Positions 34,816 to 44,027 of a stretch of 64,000 bases of DNA are shown piece by piece (position 1 is the stretch's first letter; each line of letters starts with the position of its first letter). This stretch comes from Bacteroidota bacterium. GTDB lineage: Bacteria; Bacteroidota; Bacteroidia; Bacteroidales; DTGW01. The stretch lies in contig JAKPQD010000383.1 in the NCBI GenBank assembly GCA_029572965.1, positions 62,001-126,000 on the forward strand. The letters run 5' to 3'. A program made the translations under genes and the position numbers. The notes below the pieces were generated by a model. That model saw nothing but the letters and a program-made list of their open reading frames with translations. It made no database searches and was not told the DNA's origin.

Positions 34816-37332
34816 ATGCAGCACATGCTATCTTCGGACAACCCCCAAATAGACCTGGCTTTCAAATACTTATCGTCCACCAAGAAAAATGTATTTTTGA
34901 CCGGAAAGGCAGGAACAGGAAAGACAACCTTTCTGCGACACTTGCGCAACGAATCGCCCAAAAGGATGGTAGTAGTAGCCCCAACAGGTGTTGCAGCTAT
35001 CAATGCAGGCGGAGTAACAATACATTCCTTTTTTCAACTGCCTTTTGGGCCATGGACACCAGCAAGACAAGATATTACAAATGGTTTTATCACTGGTAGC
35101 AACGAACGCTCCTTTAAATTTAGCCAGGAAAAATTATCCATCATCCGAAGCTTAGATTTGCTGGTTATTGACGAGATAAGCATGGTACGTGCCGATCTGC
35201 TGGATGCCATTGACCAGGCCTTACGCCAGATAAGACATAGCGACGAACCTTTTGGCAATGTACAATTGCTCCTGATTGGAGATTTGCAGCAATTACCGCC
35301 CGTAGTAAAACGCGATGAATGGGATTTGCTGCGTCCTTATTACAATTCGCCTTTCTTTTTTGACAGCTTGGCTTTGCAACAAACAGACTATGTATGCATT
35401 GAGTTACAGCACATCTACCGTCAATCTGACGAAGTGTTTATCAACATCCTCAACAAAATACGGGACAACAACCTTGACAAAGAAGCGCTTGACCATCTAT
35501 CCACGCGCTACATCAGAGGATTTGAGCCTGATGACAACGATGGTTATATCACTCTGACCACCCACAACGAAAAAGCCAACACGTTAAACTGGAAAAAGCT
35601 CAACCAAATTAAGCTCGAACCACACATATTCACTGCAAAAGTAGAAGGAGAATTTCCAGATTATGCCTACCCTGCAGATTTTGAGCTTACCTTGAAAGTT
35701 GGCGCACAAGTAATGTTCATAAAGAATGATATATCTTTTGAGAAACGTTATTTTAATGGCAAAATAGGCATTGTCATTTCTATAGACGAGGATATTATTG
35801 AAGTTCAGTGCCCAAATGATCAAGAACCAATAAAAGTAAACCGTCAAAAATGGCAAAACTTTAAATACTCTATCAATCAAGAGACCAAAGAAATTTATGA
35901 AGAAGAAATAGGGCTTTTCACACAATTTCCGTTGCGACTGGCCTGGGCTATTACCATACACAAAAGCCAGGGGCTAACATTTGACAACGTTATTATTGAC
36001 GCCCAGGATGCCTTTTCGCACGGACAAGTATATGTAGCCCTCAGTCGTTGCCGTACCTTAGAAGGGATAGTACTTAGTTCGCCTGTAAACAGAGGTTCTT
36101 TAGTCACCGAATACCATATATCACAGTACAATAGGAAAATACCAAGCCTATCTCCAACTATAGACAGCTTTATACAAGCAAAAAAAAAATATCAAATCCA
36201 TCTACTACAAGATTTGTTTGACTTCAAAGAGATAGCAAAGCTTCTTTACCCATGCATCAAGATATCGAGAGAGAATGCCAACATCCTTGCCGGAAACCTC
36301 AACCTTACCTTTTCGCAAATGCTAAAAAGTATCAACGACCAATTTACCCCTGTTTGCGATAAGTTTGTGGTGCAATTGCAGCAATTATCTGCGGATACAG
36401 AGGATTTAGAAACGAGCGAAACCATTCAAGACCGCATCAAAAAAGGCTGTCAGTATTTCAAAGACAACATAGACCAACAAATATGGGAACACTGCAAAAA
36501 TATCCAGATAGAAACTGACAATAAAGCTGTACGTAACTCCCTTAAAAGCTCATTTGAAAAGCTTTGCCAAAAAGTTATACAAAAGCGGAAACTCTTGGAA
36601 TTAACAGCAAACAATTTCAGTATTTCAAAATACCTGCATAACAAAGCCCGCATCATGCTTGATGTTGAATTTGGAAGTAAAAAAGTTTTAGAAGATTCGG
36701 GCAATGGCTTTATCAAACATAGCAAATTGTTTGGCCGTTTGAAAAAATGGAGAACTGAAAAAGCAGAAGAATCAGGAAGAGCTGAAACATCAATTCTTAA
36801 AACTAAGATATTAGCGGACATTGCTAATAAACTTCCATTATGTGCAAAAGATTTAAAAGACATTGACGGATTAACCATCAACAAAATAGCCGCTTTTGGA
36901 GGAGAAATATTAGATATAATTTATGCTTTTGCCAAAGAACAGGACATTAGTATAAAAACAACTCCCGATTCATTTGACAAACAGCTGCAAAGCATCAAGA
37001 AGCCAGACTCAAAAAAGTTGACCCTGGAGATGTTCCAATCAGGAAAAAGCATTGAAGATATTGCCAAAGAACGCTCCATGGCTATAACTACCATAGAAGG
37101 GCATCTGGCACATTTTGTTGGCAATGGTACTTTAAAAATTGAAGCTTTAGTAGAACAACCTATTCTAAACCTTATCATCACTTACTTTAAACATGCTCGT
37201 CGAAAGGAACTCACACCTGCAAAAGAAAAACTTGGAGATGCCGTTTCGTATGGCCAGTTGCGCATGGTTTTGAAGCATCTTGAATATACCAGCGAAGCTA
37301 TTTTTGAGGAAGATTATGAGCCTCCGTTTTAA
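34816..37332 (+). CDS. PIF1-like helicase with HRDC-like and C-terminal helix-turn-helix domains
   Basis: The protein is 838 residues. The N-terminal superfamily 1 helicase core (about 10-430) has Walker A GKAGTGKTT (30-38), motif II LLVIDEISMVRADLLDAID and GDLQQLPPVV. The late motif AITIHKSQGLTFDNVIID and 'VYVALSRCRT' place it in the PIF1/RecD2-like group (5'-3' polarity is usual). The middle is a helical region, then an HRDC-like domain (about 627-711) and a helix-turn-helix (about 735-825, KSIEDIAKERSMAITTIEGHLAHF), as in RecQ-type C-termini. It is widespread in Bacteroidota and probably acts in replication or recombination repair. It starts 11 bases after the nucleotidyltransferase gene. 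Confidence 0.87.
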   Translation: MQHMLSSDNPQIDLAFKYLSSTKKNVFLTGKAGTGKTTFLRHLRNESPKRMVVVAPTGVAAINAGGVTIHSFFQLPFGPWTPARQDITNGFITGSNERSFKFSQEKLSIIRSLDLLVIDEISMVRADLLDAIDQALRQIRHSDEPFGNVQLLLIGDLQQLPPVVKRDEWDLLRPYYNSPFFFDSLALQQTDYVCIELQHIYRQSDEVFINILNKIRDNNLDKEALDHLSTRYIRGFEPDDNDGYITLTTHNEKANTLNWKKLNQIKLEPHIFTAKVEGEFPDYAYPADFELTLKVGAQVMFIKNDISFEKRYFNGKIGIVISIDEDIIEVQCPNDQEPIKVNRQKWQNFKYSINQETKEIYEEEIGLFTQFPLRLAWAITIHKSQGLTFDNVIIDAQDAFSHGQVYVALSRCRTLEGIVLSSPVNRGSLVTEYHISQYNRKIPSLSPTIDSFIQAKKKYQIHLLQDLFDFKEIAKLLYPCIKISRENANILAGNLNLTFSQMLKSINDQFTPVCDKFVVQLQQLSADTEDLETSETIQDRIKKGCQYFKDNIDQQIWEHCKNIQIETDNKAVRNSLKSSFEKLCQKVIQKRKLLELTANNFSISKYLHNKARIMLDVEFGSKKVLEDSGNGFIKHSKLFGRLKKWRTEKAEESGRAETSILKTKILADIANKLPLCAKDLKDIDGLTINKIAAFGGEILDIIYAFAKEQDISIKTTPDSFDKQLQSIKKPDSKKLTLEMFQSGKSIEDIAKERSMAITTIEGHLAHFVGNGTLKIEALVEQPILNLIITYFKHARRKELTPAKEKLGDAVSYGQLRMVLKHLEYTSEAIFEEDYEPPF

Positions 37333-37483
37333 AACATTTTCATTTATTAACTTTTAAAAACTTATCATTCAATATTTTATGTTAAAAAATTACATTTTGC
37401 TGTTTTATTTCAGCATTTTTATATTATTTTGCTGTTTATATTATATTTTATATAAATTAATTGCTTATTAAATTAAACAATAT

Positions 37484-37491
37484 TACATTTG
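37484..37491 (+). promoter_or_regulatory. Promoter (-33/-7) for the DUF4143 ATPase gene
   Basis: TACATTTG is a -7 box. TTG at 37461-37463 lies 20 bases upstream, the canonical spacing. The ATG follows at 37510. Confidence 0.6.
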
Positions 37492-37509
37492 TAGTTCAAA
37501 ATAGGGCAA

Positions 37510-38703
37510 ATGGAATCGTTAAAAAGGCGTTCAGATTGGCTGGTTAGCACCACAAAACCACCATTGACCCGCTACCTGATGACCAGGGTAGAATGGGACT
37601 GGCGGCTTATTGGCGTTGTAGGGGCAAGAGGAACAGGCAAAACCACGCTGGTCATTCAACACTTAAAAGAAAAATACGGACTTTCAGACGAAGCTATATA
37701 CATCACCCTCGACGATTTATACTTTTCAAGCCACACGTTGATAGACTTTGTTGAAACCTTCCGTTCGCGGGGTGGCAAAGCCGTTTACATAGACGAAGTA
37801 CACAAATATACAGGATGGGCAAGGGAAATAAAGAACATATACGACCTTTTCCCAGACATGAAAATCGTTTTTACAGGTTCGTCCATCATCGACATCTTAA
37901 AACAAGACGTTGACCTGAGCCGCAGGGCTGTAGTTTATAAACTGCAAGGCCTTTCATTCAGAGAATATCTCATACTCAATACCAACATGGAGTTTGAACC
38001 AATTCAGTTTAAAGAAATCCTGGCCAGGCATACTGAAATAGCCATAGACATTTGCCAGAAAATAAAACCATTGGCTTTCTGGGACGAATACCTGAAAACG
38101 GGTTACTATCCTTACTTCATAGAGAACAAAAACGTGTACTATCTTCGTTTGGAACAGTCGCTAAACCTCACTTTAGAAACAGACCTGAACTTTATCGATG
38201 GTTTTGACGCGAAAAACATACCGAAAATAAAGCAACTGCTTTATGTATTGGCCATGAGCGTACCTTTCAAGCCAAACATTGTAAAGTTGAGCGAAAAGAT
38301 TGGGATACACCGCAACACCCTTATCAACTACCTGCATTATCTTGAGAAAGCGCAGATAATACAAACGCTTTTCAATGCAGGAGTTACACCAGGTATATTA
38401 CAAAAGCCAGATAAAATATACCTTGAGAACACCAACATATCATGGTTGCTCAGCGAGACGCAGCCAGACAAAGGAACACTCAGGGAAACCTTTTTCCTTA
38501 ATCAGCTTAAAAATGCCCATACCATAAAACTGCCTGTCAAAGGCGATTATCTGGTAGATGATAAATGGACATTTGAAGTTGGTGGAAAAACAAAAGATAA
38601 TCGGCAAATAAAAGATTTAGAAAATGCGTTTATCGTTTCGGAAGACATAGAAATTGGAGCTTACAACAAGATTCCGCTATGGTTGTTTGGCATGTTGTAT
38701 TAG
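37510..38703 (+). CDS. AAA ATPase with DUF4143 domain
   Basis: The protein is 397 residues. The N-terminal AAA_14 domain has Walker A GARGTGKTT (38-46) and Walker B AVYIDEVHKY (D95/E96), with sensor-like IVFTGSSII. The C-terminal DUF4143 domain (about 215-390) has a winged-helix-like segment (LSEKIGIHRNTLINYLHYLEKAQII) and a nuclease-like fold (VEVGGKTKDNRQIKDLENAFIV near the end). These proteins are abundant in Bacteroidota and archaea. Their function is unsettled; mobile or defence roles are proposed. The gene has its own promoter and is preceded by an AT-rich gap. Confidence 0.82.
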   Translation: MESLKRRSDWLVSTTKPPLTRYLMTRVEWDWRLIGVVGARGTGKTTLVIQHLKEKYGLSDEAIYITLDDLYFSSHTLIDFVETFRSRGGKAVYIDEVHKYTGWAREIKNIYDLFPDMKIVFTGSSIIDILKQDVDLSRRAVVYKLQGLSFREYLILNTNMEFEPIQFKEILARHTEIAIDICQKIKPLAFWDEYLKTGYYPYFIENKNVYYLRLEQSLNLTLETDLNFIDGFDAKNIPKIKQLLYVLAMSVPFKPNIVKLSEKIGIHRNTLINYLHYLEKAQIIQTLFNAGVTPGILQKPDKIYLENTNISWLLSETQPDKGTLRETFFLNQLKNAHTIKLPVKGDYLVDDKWTFEVGGKTKDNRQIKDLENAFIVSEDIEIGAYNKIPLWLFGMLY

Positions 38704-38786
38704 CGCTAAATATTTATAATCAATATTTTACAAACAAAGCCAGAGAAAAATAGCTTTTTATTTTTCGTCAATAAAACGAAAGCACT

Positions 38787-38794
38787 TACATTTG
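38787..38794 (+). promoter_or_regulatory. -7 box for fabD
   Basis: TACATTTG matches TAnnTTTG. The ATG lies at 38859, so the leader is about 60 bases. Confidence 0.45.
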
Positions 38795-38858
38795 CAGCTT
38801 TAAAATTCATTTGCTGGCAACTAACCTGCCAGTCAGACTATTAAAATTAAATAATAAT

Positions 38859-39737
38859 ATGAAAAAAGCTTATGTATTTCCCGGTCAAGGTGCCCAATTC
38901 ATTGGAATGGGCAAAGATTTGTACGACAATTCGGCCTTAGCCAAAGAATTATTTGAAAAAGCCAATTCTATTCTTGGTTTCCGTATTACAGACATCATGT
39001 TTTCAGGAACAGACGAAGAATTGAAACAAACCAAAGTTACACAACCTGCTATTTTCTTACATTCTGTAATATTAGCCAAAACATTGGGCGAAAGCTTCCA
39101 ACCAGATATGGTTGCAGGCCACTCCCTTGGCGAGTTCTCTGCTTTAGTAGCAAACAAAACACTTTCATTTGAAGATGGCTTAGTACTGGTATCAAAAAGA
39201 GCAATGGCAATGCAAAAAGCTTGCGAAGCTGAACCTTCAACTATGGCAGCTATCTTAGGCCTTGAAGATGCTGTAGTAGAAGAAGTTTGCAAATCAATCA
39301 GCGATGTAGTAGTAGCTGCCAACTACAATAGCCCTGGGCAGCTTGTTATTTCGGGTTCAGTGGCAGGTATTGATAAAGCTATTGAGATTCTGACAGCCAA
39401 AGGAGCAAAGCGTGCTTTGAAACTTCCTGTTGGCGGTGCATTCCATTCTCCATTGATGGAACCTGCACGTCAGGAATTGGCTGCAGCTATTGAAGCCACA
39501 CCATTTGCAAAACCTATTTGCCCTGTTTATCAAAATGTAACAGCATCAGCCGTTTCAGACCCATCTGAAATCAAGAAAAACTTAGTAGCCCAGCTTACAG
39601 CCCCTGTAAAATGGACACAAACTGTTCAACAAATGATAGCTGACGGAGCTACCGATTTTGTTGAAGTTGGCCCAGGCAAAGTGCTGCAAGGCTTAATCAA
39701 AAAGATTAACAAAGACGCTAACGTAGCTAGCGCTTAA
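38859..39737 (+). CDS. fabD: Malonyl-CoA:ACP transacylase
   Basis: FabD transfers malonyl from CoA to acyl carrier protein for fatty acid synthesis in the cytosol. The protein is 292 residues from the ATG at 38859. An upstream TTG frame adds 16 residues that do not resemble the family. The N-terminal FPGQGAQFIGMG is diagnostic, the nucleophile is S89 in GHSLGEF, and H196 in VGGAFHSPLM is the second catalytic residue. No other fab gene is adjacent, so it stands alone. A strong hairpin terminator follows. Confidence 0.96.
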   Translation: MKKAYVFPGQGAQFIGMGKDLYDNSALAKELFEKANSILGFRITDIMFSGTDEELKQTKVTQPAIFLHSVILAKTLGESFQPDMVAGHSLGEFSALVANKTLSFEDGLVLVSKRAMAMQKACEAEPSTMAAILGLEDAVVEEVCKSISDVVVAANYNSPGQLVISGSVAGIDKAIEILTAKGAKRALKLPVGGAFHSPLMEPARQELAAAIEATPFAKPICPVYQNVTASAVSDPSEIKKNLVAQLTAPVKWTQTVQQMIADGATDFVEVGPGKVLQGLIKKINKDANVASA

Positions 39738-39753
39738 TTATAAAGTAATACAG

Positions 39754-39788
39754 ACCTAACAGGTGTGAAAACCTGTTAGGTTTTTTTA
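39754..39788 (+). terminator. Terminator after fabD
   Basis: ACCTAACAGGT pairs perfectly with ACCTGTTAGGT (39754-39764 with 39771-39781), followed by a T-run. Confidence 0.85.
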
Positions 39789-39821
39789 TGTCCAGATATC
39801 AATAAATAGTAAATATTGTAT

Positions 39822-39829
39822 TACTTTTG
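39822..39829 (+). promoter_or_regulatory. -7 box for the toxin-antitoxin operon
   Basis: TACTTTTG matches TAnnTTTG. It overlaps a TTG that could be misread as a start, so the ATG at 39848 is preferred. Confidence 0.5.
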
Positions 39830-39847
39830 AATCATAATTTATTAAAA

Positions 39848-40081
39848 ATGAGGACAGTCAATATCGAATTAGATAAAACCCAATTCATTAAGATCATCAA
39901 TCGTTTGGATGAAAAAGACAAATTGGAGATTTTTAATGAATTAAAAAAATCCTTATTCTTAAAAAGGTTTAACAAGCTTTTGAAATCAACAAAAACTTCT
40001 GAATTAACATTAGACGATATTACAAAAGAAGTGGAATCTGTGAGAAAAAGCAGGTATGAAAAAGGCAAACAAATCCTTTAA
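39848..40081 (+). CDS. Antitoxin of a PIN-domain toxin-antitoxin pair
   Basis: The protein is 77 residues from the ATG at 39848. It is small, charged and mostly helical (FIKIINRLDEKDKLEIFNELKKSLFLKRF, then LTLDDITKEVESVRKSRYEKG). It overlaps the PIN toxin gene by 26 bases, the usual tight arrangement. Antitoxins of this type bind and silence the PIN ribonuclease and repress the operon. The identity rests mostly on the neighbour rather than on a clear family motif. Confidence 0.75.
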   Translation: MRTVNIELDKTQFIKIINRLDEKDKLEIFNELKKSLFLKRFNKLLKSTKTSELTLDDITKEVESVRKSRYEKGKQIL

Positions 40082-40481
40082 AATTATCATCGATACCAAC
40101 ATCTGGATTTCATTCCTCATTGGCAAAAACCTGAATGGGCTTCAAAACCATATCGAAAATCAAAACATTCGTATCATTACTTGCATAGAACAATTAATAG
40201 AATTGTCTGAAGTTTTCAAAAAAACAAAACTTAGAAGGTTTTTCAAGAAAGACCAAATAGAGGAATTTTTTGAGTTGCTTGACGAATCAGCAGAATGCAT
40301 TGAAATCAATACCAAAACGGATCTTTGCCGAGACCCTAAAGACAATTACCTTATCTCTTTGGCCATTGATTCAAAAGCCGATTTCTTGATTACCGGAGAT
40401 AAAGATATATTAGAATTAAGTAAAGTTGGCAACACTATCATTGCTAAGTTTACTGAGTTTAATGATATAGTAAGCAAATAA
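40056..40481 (+). CDS. PIN-domain ribonuclease toxin (COG1569-like)
   Basis: The protein is 141 residues. It belongs to the 'putative toxin-antitoxin toxin component, PIN family' group. The acidic active-site residues are visible: D13 (IIDTNIWIS), a Glu near 49, D93/D96 (CRDPKDNYL) and D115/D117 (ITGDKDIL). PIN toxins cut RNA, often tRNA or mRNA, when freed from the antitoxin. It overlaps the antitoxin gene upstream, and the TrmH-family gene starts four bases after it. Confidence 0.87.
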   Translation: MKKANKSFKIIIDTNIWISFLIGKNLNGLQNHIENQNIRIITCIEQLIELSEVFKKTKLRRFFKKDQIEEFFELLDESAECIEINTKTDLCRDPKDNYLISLAIDSKADFLITGDKDILELSKVGNTIIAKFTEFNDIVSK

Positions 40482-40485
40482 ACTA

Positions 40486-41322
40486 ATGGAAAAAATTACC
40501 AGCCTTCAGAACCAGAGAATAAAAGATGTTGTCCGTTTGCAAAAACATGCTGAGCGGGCAAAACAAAAGGTATTTATTGTTGAAGGCCTGAAAGAAATAT
40601 CGCTTGCCCTTGAAGAAGGCTATATTTTAAAAACATTATTCTTTAATCCTAATAAAGGAGCTGATATTGAATCGCTACATATCTCTAAAAACACTGAAAT
40701 CATTGAAATAACCAACGAAGTTTTTGCTAAAATAGCTTATCGTGAAGATTCTAACGGTTTGCTTGCGATTTTTCACCTGAAAGAACTTTATCTCGACGAT
40801 ATTAAACTTTCTGCAAATCCTTTTATCCTTATTGCCGAACAAGTAGAGAAACCCGGAAACCTTGGAGCAATATTACGTACGGCCGATGCAGCCGGTGTAG
40901 ATGCCGTTATTGTTTGCGACCCAAAGACCGATATTTTCAACCCCAACGCTGTAAGGTCAAGTGTAGGTACACTTTTTACAAACCAGGTGGTTGCTTGTAC
41001 CAACGAACAAGCATACCAGTGGCTAAAGAAAAAAGGCATAAAATCTTATGCTGCAGCTTTGGTTGACTCTTCAAAGCCATATACTGAATTTGATTATAAA
41101 AAACCCACAGCCATTATTGTTGGGTCAGAAGCTTATGGATTAAGCCAATTTTGGCTTACCAAGGCCGACCAAAACATTATCATCCCCATGCATGGCCGGA
41201 TAGACTCGCTCAACGTTTCGGTTTCGGCTGCTATTATAGCTTTTGAAGTGACAAGGCAGAGGAACTCCCCTTCCCTTCCTTGTAAAGGAGGGGAAAGACA
41301 TCTCTTTTCAAGAGATGTATAA
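40486..41322 (+). CDS. TrmH/SpoU-family RNA 2'-O-methyltransferase
   Basis: The protein is 278 residues. It has an N-terminal substrate-binding domain (VRLQKHAERAKQKVFIVEGLKEI). The SPOUT trefoil-knot methyltransferase domain follows (about 105-255), with EQVEKPGNLGAILRTADAAGVD, then the SAM-binding loop IIVGSEAYGLS and IIPMHGRIDSLNVSVSAAI. It should methylate ribose in rRNA or tRNA; the target site cannot be named. The last 19 residues (NSPSLPCKGGERHLFSRDV) are encoded by two GC-rich hairpins that look like an inserted repeat, so the natural C-terminus probably ended near FEVTRQR. Confidence 0.88.
   Translation: MEKITSLQNQRIKDVVRLQKHAERAKQKVFIVEGLKEISLALEEGYILKTLFFNPNKGADIESLHISKNTEIIEITNEVFAKIAYREDSNGLLAIFHLKELYLDDIKLSANPFILIAEQVEKPGNLGAILRTADAAGVDAVIVCDPKTDIFNPNAVRSSVGTLFTNQVVACTNEQAYQWLKKKGIKSYAAALVDSSKPYTEFDYKKPTAIIVGSEAYGLSQFWLTKADQNIIIPMHGRIDSLNVSVSAAIIAFEVTRQRNSPSLPCKGGERHLFSRDV
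41262..41322 (+). repeat. Hairpin repeat running into the end of the TrmH-family gene
   Basis: Pyrimidine-rich CTCCCCTTCCCTTCCTT (41265-41281) imperfectly pairs with AAAGGAGGGGAAAG (about 41284-41297). Next, ACATCTCTT and AAGAGATGT (41298-41306, 41310-41318) make a perfect 9-base stem. The unit carries the stop codon just after its end. Confidence 0.55.
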
Positions 41323-41359
41323 AGATAGATGACACAATTAAAATTTAAGCTTTATTTGA

Positions 41360-43768
41360 TTACTTGTTTTTTCTTTTCAGGCTATTATAATCAATATAAT
41401 ACAGCACTTTCAGTGAAAGACTGTTAGCCTGGTCATTCCACAAATTGCCTAAATTATCGAAATAGTCCATACGTACGATTTCGTTTTCCACATCAGATGA
41501 TGATTTCCAGGCAAACACCAGCTCTGAGCCCGGGGCAAATATCCACCGGAAGTTCATATCAACAGTAAACGTGTTGTAATTTTTGTCTTTGTTTTTTGTA
41601 TAGGAAGGATTAAAAGCCAAACTTCCATCATCCATCAACAAATAAAACATTTTATTTTTAGCCCCGGACCAATAATGACGGGCCCTACAGTTTACGCTCA
41701 TTTTATTGTTCAATACATACGAGCAAGACAACACATTGGTAATGGTATTTACATCACGCCTGGCAAATACAATAGAGTCGTCATTGGCATAATGGTCAAC
41801 ATAACCGTGAACATTGGCAACAAGGTTAACCCCAAGCCCATAATAAACACTTGCCCGTTGCCCGATACGCATATTAGCCTGAAAATCGCCAAAATCTGCA
41901 AAATATTGGTCAAAGGGCTCATCAGTATGCCCGTAGTGAAAATAAAAACTCAGAAGTTTTCGGTCATCTGTATTTAAGTTAAAATTGTAGTAATAATAAG
42001 GGGGGGTATGATAAAAACGGCCTTTCACGCGGGGCTCATCGTAATTAAACTGTTCGGAAACCAAAGCGCTATTAAAATTAAAAGAATAGTTATTGGTAAA
42101 AGTTACATTCATATAGCCTCCACCCTGATGGTAACAAAAAGTATTAGGGTTAAAAACCCTAACATAGTCATACCACAAATTCCAATTGTATTCACGAACA
42201 ATCCCAAAAGGCTCTATATTCTGAAAATACACCCAGGCTTCACTAATTATCTGGTTATTTTTTTGCAGGTACCCTAAATCATTAGGGTTATATTTGTCAG
42301 AATAGATATACTGGGTAACTGCATATTGCCACTTTCCTTTGTTTTTTTCCAATCCGAGGTTGGTAAAGAAGCCATCTTCTTTAGAGCTATTATCCCTGAC
42401 ACTAAGGCCACCTTTTCCTTTAAGGGAAAAAGTCTTGGATTTATCCCTGATATTAAATTCTGTAGCCGTAACATTGGCATAAAACGGATTATCCGCCATC
42501 TTAACATTAGTATTGATAAGGCTTATATATGAGTTATTTTTGAGAGATTGGTCTATGACAGTAACATTGTAATTTGTAACAGGTTGCACCACAACATCGC
42601 GGGTTTCTCCAGAAATAGTATCTTTCATTGTAGCACGCGATTCAACCGAAACGGCATTAAGGAAGCCTATGCCAAATCCATTTTTTGACCTGCCCGAGAT
42701 CTTGGTTGCATTATATAATTGTGTTTCATTAGGTTTAAAATCTACCACCTCATTAGATTCCTTCATATCTTCAGCATTAAACTTTGGGCTTGCCCCAATG
42801 CGCCTTGAATAGAAAACGCTTCCCTTTTGAAACATTTCGGTACCTTCGGTAAAAAACTGGCGTTTTTCGTCATAATACATTTCATACGGAGAAAGGTTAA
42901 GCTTCTTGTCATCCGATTGTACCTGGCCAAAATCAGGTATAAGCATCATATCTAAGGTAACACTTTCGCTAATTCCATATTTCAAATCCATTCCCCCTTT
43001 GTAAAGAAAATCAACCTTTCCATCTTTCTTTCGTTCAAAATACGATGCCACATAAGGGCTTAACGATAATCTTACAGGAGGTTTAATATCGTTAATTCCA
43101 ATAAGTTGTCCTTGTTGATGGATAAAGCCATTTACATTACGGTCAACAAAATTCCACGAGTTGTTTGAGCTATAACGCCTGATATTTCGGAACATATTCA
43201 GGCCCCAAACATTTTCGACAGAGCCCGAGAAACGAAGGGCTGAATAAGGTATCCGCAATTCCAGGGCCCAACCTTTATCTGTCATTCGGGTCATGCTTTC
43301 CCAAACAGCATTCCAGTTGCTGTCTTCATAATCATAATCACTTTTAACAGCTTTCAAATCAGTTTGTACGCCAGCAGGGGTAATAAAAAAACCATAAGCT
43401 ACCTGTCCCTGGTTGTATGGGTCAAGGTAAATGCCAAAATAATCAGACATTCCAATATTATCGCGTTCCGAAAGGTAATTAAAGATGCTGTCGGGACTGC
43501 TGTCATAAAGCATTGCCCCAACATACACGGCATCCTGGTCGTAAAAAATATATACCTCAGTAGGTTGAAAGGAAGGTTTCCCGTTGTATGGCTGGAGCTG
43601 GACAAAATCCTTTGCCGGAGCTATTTGCGAGTAAAAAGGTTCATCTAAAATGCCATCAATGGTTAATGGGTTAGATATTTTTAAAGCTTCCAAGGTCTTT
43701 TTTTCCTGGGCGAAAATGCTTAAAACAAAAACAAAAGTGAAAAAAAATATCCAAAAGACCTTCATCAT
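41360..43768 (-). CDS. DUF5916 outer-membrane protein with CBM9-like N-terminal domain
   Basis: The protein is about 802 residues from the ATG at 43768. A signal peptide (MMKVFWIFFFTFVFVLSIFAQ) leads to a carbohydrate-binding family 9-like beta sandwich (about 25-205: LTIDGILDEPFYSQI, VYVGAMLYDSSPDSIFNY, WALELRIPYSALRFSG). A long strand-rich DUF5916 region follows (about 210-800). It has alternating aromatic/hydrophobic strands and ends LSLKVLYYIDYNSLKRKNK, consistent with an outer-membrane beta-barrel. The function is unknown; these proteins are widespread in Bacteroidota and are sometimes annotated as hydrolases or 'membrane-associated' proteins. A start further upstream (43819) would precede the signal peptide by an unlikely 17 residues. 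Confidence 0.82.
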   Translation of the reverse strand: MMKVFWIFFFTFVFVLSIFAQEKKTLEALKISNPLTIDGILDEPFYSQIAPAKDFVQLQPYNGKPSFQPTEVYIFYDQDAVYVGAMLYDSSPDSIFNYLSERDNIGMSDYFGIYLDPYNQGQVAYGFFITPAGVQTDLKAVKSDYDYEDSNWNAVWESMTRMTDKGWALELRIPYSALRFSGSVENVWGLNMFRNIRRYSSNNSWNFVDRNVNGFIHQQGQLIGINDIKPPVRLSLSPYVASYFERKKDGKVDFLYKGGMDLKYGISESVTLDMMLIPDFGQVQSDDKKLNLSPYEMYYDEKRQFFTEGTEMFQKGSVFYSRRIGASPKFNAEDMKESNEVVDFKPNETQLYNATKISGRSKNGFGIGFLNAVSVESRATMKDTISGETRDVVVQPVTNYNVTVIDQSLKNNSYISLINTNVKMADNPFYANVTATEFNIRDKSKTFSLKGKGGLSVRDNSSKEDGFFTNLGLEKNKGKWQYAVTQYIYSDKYNPNDLGYLQKNNQIISEAWVYFQNIEPFGIVREYNWNLWYDYVRVFNPNTFCYHQGGGYMNVTFTNNYSFNFNSALVSEQFNYDEPRVKGRFYHTPPYYYYNFNLNTDDRKLLSFYFHYGHTDEPFDQYFADFGDFQANMRIGQRASVYYGLGVNLVANVHGYVDHYANDDSIVFARRDVNTITNVLSCSYVLNNKMSVNCRARHYWSGAKNKMFYLLMDDGSLAFNPSYTKNKDKNYNTFTVDMNFRWIFAPGSELVFAWKSSSDVENEIVRMDYFDNLGNLWNDQANSLSLKVLYYIDYNSLKRKNK

Positions 43769-43840
43769 GAATTTTTCTCTCAAGTTAACACTTTTCTCTG
43801 AGTGAAGCAAATACAACAAAATGTCAAATTAAAAGTTAAA

Positions 43841-43866
43841 TAAAAAATCCCGCACTTGGCGGGACT
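43841..43866 (-). terminator. Terminator for the small membrane protein gene
   Basis: On the minus strand TCCCGC and GCGGGA (43848-43853 with 43859-43864) form a stem followed by a T-run, just after the stop at 43875. Confidence 0.65.
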
Positions 43867-43874
43867 TTTCGATG

Positions 43875-44027
43875 TTATATAAACCACTTGATAAGATACG
43901 AGATTGCAACCACCAAGACAATAAGGCCGGCAAAAAACACTAAAAAAGCCCAGCCACTTGCCCAAAAGCCTTTTGGTTTTTCATTTTCATTAGTATTTTC
44001 AACATTATTATTGAGATTTGTTTCCAT
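43875..44027 (-). CDS. 50-residue single-pass membrane protein
   Basis: The ATG at 44025-44027 opens a 50-codon frame. The N-terminal 18 residues are Asn/Glu-rich and polar (METNLNNNVENTNENEKP). The rest is a basic-aromatic entry (KGFWASGW), a long hydrophobic helix (about 26-47) and the end KWFI. A hairpin terminator follows directly, so it is a compact independent gene. It is too small for family assignment by eye. It lies between the DUF5916 gene and a hypothetical membrane gene, all on the same strand. The frame, composition and terminator together make it likely to be real. Confidence 0.6.
   Translation of the reverse strand: METNLNNNVENTNENEKPKGFWASGWAFLVFFAGLIVLVVAISYLIKWFI

Noticed and set aside
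37379-37471. A 30-codon hydrophobic frame in the gap before the DUF4143 ATPase gene
   Set aside because: The region is extremely AT-rich, the peptide is low-complexity, and the -33/-7 promoter of the next gene starts within and just after it.
38811-38858. An N-terminal extension of FabD
   Set aside because: The extra 16 residues begin at a TTG downstream of a promoter box but do not resemble FabD, and the ATG at 38859 gives the standard start MKKAYVFPGQG.
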